Positions 6,175-6,875 of a stretch of 6,875 bases of DNA are shown in pieces; positions within the stretch are counted from its first letter, which is position 1, and each line of letters begins with the position of its first letter. A program made the translations under genes and the position numbers. The notes under the pieces are model-generated. The model was not told the DNA's origin and searched no databases. It worked only from the letters and a program-made list of their open reading frames with translations. Origin of the DNA: an uncultured Oscillospiraceae bacterium (GTDB taxonomy: Bacteria > Bacillota > Clostridia > Oscillospirales > Oscillospiraceae); contig CAKTKB010000075.1 in the NCBI GenBank assembly GCA_934569195.1, positions 1-6,875 of the forward strand. Reading direction: 5' to 3'.

Positions 6175-6222
6175 TTCCTTTATTTTGTGATTACCTCTTG
6201 AAATTAACACAAGATGTAGTAT
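6175..6222 (+). promoter_or_regulatory. Paired NrdR-like operator boxes at the nrdD promoter
   Basis: The 16-mer at 6207-6222 matches the NrdR-box consensus (ACACwATATnTwGTGT) at 14 of 16 positions, differing at positions 7 and 15. It sits between the -35 and -10 and overlaps the first bases of the -10. A weaker second box at 6175-6190 matches at about 11 of 16, mainly in the TATTTTGTG half. The gap is 16 bp, so the centres are 32 bp apart, about three helical turns, the spacing typical of NrdR pairs. NrdR is a dATP/ATP-sensing repressor of ribonucleotide reductase genes, which fits the downstream gene. Confidence 0.75.
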
Positions 6223-6225
6223 AAT
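6198..6225 (+). promoter_or_regulatory. Sigma-A promoter for nrdD
   Basis: TTGAAA (6198-6203, 5/6), a 16-bp spacer and a perfect TATAAT (6220-6225) are present. The start would be near 6232, with a leader of about 47 nt ending in the AAGGAGG ribosome site (6267-6273). Confidence 0.88.
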
Positions 6226-6278
6226 AGAGCCTGCACGAACAAGCAAATTGCCTCGCAGCCGCAAATAAGGAGGAGCCT

Positions 6279-6875
6279 ATGAAAATCATTAAGCGCAACG
6301 GCGCAGAAGAAATTTTTGATATACGGAAGATTGAGATGGCCGTAACCAAGGCCAATCGCGCAGTAGACGAGTCGGTGCGCATGACGCCGCTGCAAATTCA
6401 GCGGATTGCCAGCAGCGTAGAAATTGCCTGCGAGGAAATGGGCCGCAGCCCCTCGGTGGAAGAAATTCAGGACCTGGTGGAAAAGTCCATCATGGCCCAT
6501 GGCGCCTTTGAGGTAGCCAAGGAGTATATTACCTACCGCTACACCCGCAGCCTGCTGCGTCAGTCCAACACGACGGACGACCGGATTCTCAGCCTGATCG
6601 AATGCAACAACGAGGAGGTCAAGCAGGAAAACGCCAACAAGAATCCCACCATCAACGCCGTTCAGCGGGATTATATGGCAGGCGAGGTGTCCAAGGATAT
6701 TACCCGGCGGCTTCTTCTGCCCCGGGACATTGTGGAGGCCCACGAGGCCGGTATCATCCATTTCCACGATGCGGACTACTATGCCCAGCATATGCACAAC
6801 TGCGACCTGATCAACCTGGACGATATGCTCCAGAACGGTACCGTCATTTCCGGCACGCTGATCGAGAAGCCTCAT
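6279..6875 (+). CDS. nrdD: Anaerobic (class III) ribonucleoside-triphosphate reductase, N-terminal part, 3' truncated
   Basis: The frame is open to the window end and gives 199 residues beginning MKIIKRNGAEEIFDIRKIE. NrdD reduces ribonucleoside triphosphates to deoxynucleotides using a glycyl radical installed by the radical-SAM activase NrdG, and works only without oxygen. Residues 1 to about 95 form an ATP-cone, the allosteric site that senses ATP/dATP (IKRNG, then VEEIQDLVEKSIM and EYITYRYTRS). The catalytic part starts at about 100, with the family block NNEEVKQENANKNP (110-123), then HFHDADYY (161-168) and HMHNCDLINL (171-180). C175 probably corresponds to the conserved Cys79 of the phage T4 enzyme. 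The thiyl-radical Cys, the zinc site and the C-terminal glycyl-radical loop lie beyond the window. ATG 6279 is fixed by AAGGAGG at 6267-6273, 5 nt upstream. nrdG is expected downstream but is not visible. Confidence 0.97.
   Translation, partial: MKIIKRNGAEEIFDIRKIEMAVTKANRAVDESVRMTPLQIQRIASSVEIACEEMGRSPSVEEIQDLVEKSIMAHGAFEVAKEYITYRYTRSLLRQSNTTDDRILSLIECNNEEVKQENANKNPTINAVQRDYMAGEVSKDITRRLLLPRDIVEAHEAGIIHFHDADYYAQHMHNCDLINLDDMLQNGTVISGTLIEKPH

Noticed and set aside
6204..6875. A 223-codon minus-strand frame opposite nrdD, open to the window edge
   Set aside because: It is the antisense of nrdD, covers its promoter, and shows no family pattern or ribosome site.

Overview
The window reads as chromosomal core DNA of a spore-forming anaerobic Firmicute, most likely a GC-rich member of the Clostridia (Oscillospiraceae-like). 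The evidence is the C-terminus of the spore-coat ATPase SpoIVA, an anaerobic class III ribonucleotide reductase (NrdD) start, strong AAGGAGG ribosome binding sites, near-consensus sigma-A promoters, and GC-rich codons with AT-rich promoters. The assignment below phylum/class level is inference from composition and gene content. I see no mobile element, CRISPR array, rRNA or tRNA.

Layout: (1) 1-578, +, the last ~191 residues of SpoIVA. (2) 594-1107, +, a self-contained unit: sigma-A promoter, a 136-aa single bacterial PH-domain protein, and a textbook terminator. (3) 1149-3973, +, a second monocistronic unit with promoter, an ~896-aa YfhO-family polytopic membrane protein, and a terminator that also lies between convergent genes. 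(4) 6081-4002, -, galM (aldose 1-epimerase) from a strong promoter, followed after 111 nt by a 283-aa, 17-cysteine protein conserved-looking but of unknown function. (5) 6175-6875, +, the divergent nrdD promoter with a pair of NrdR-like boxes, then the first 199 residues of NrdD.

The genes do not form one pathway: each has its own promoter and most have their own terminator. Two regulatory arrangements stand out. First, the nrdD promoter carries an NrdR operator pair with 32-bp centre-to-centre spacing, the better box lying between -35 and -10. Second, the leader of the Cys-rich gene can fold so that its Shine-Dalgarno is buried, while a sporulation-type (sigma-K/E-like) -10 candidate lies inside the same inverted repeat. 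Transcripts reading through from galM would then be translationally masked, and a sporulation transcript would not. That model is an inference, but the inverted repeat itself is directly visible. No clearly new multi-gene system is present; the most novel item is the Cys-rich protein with its leader.
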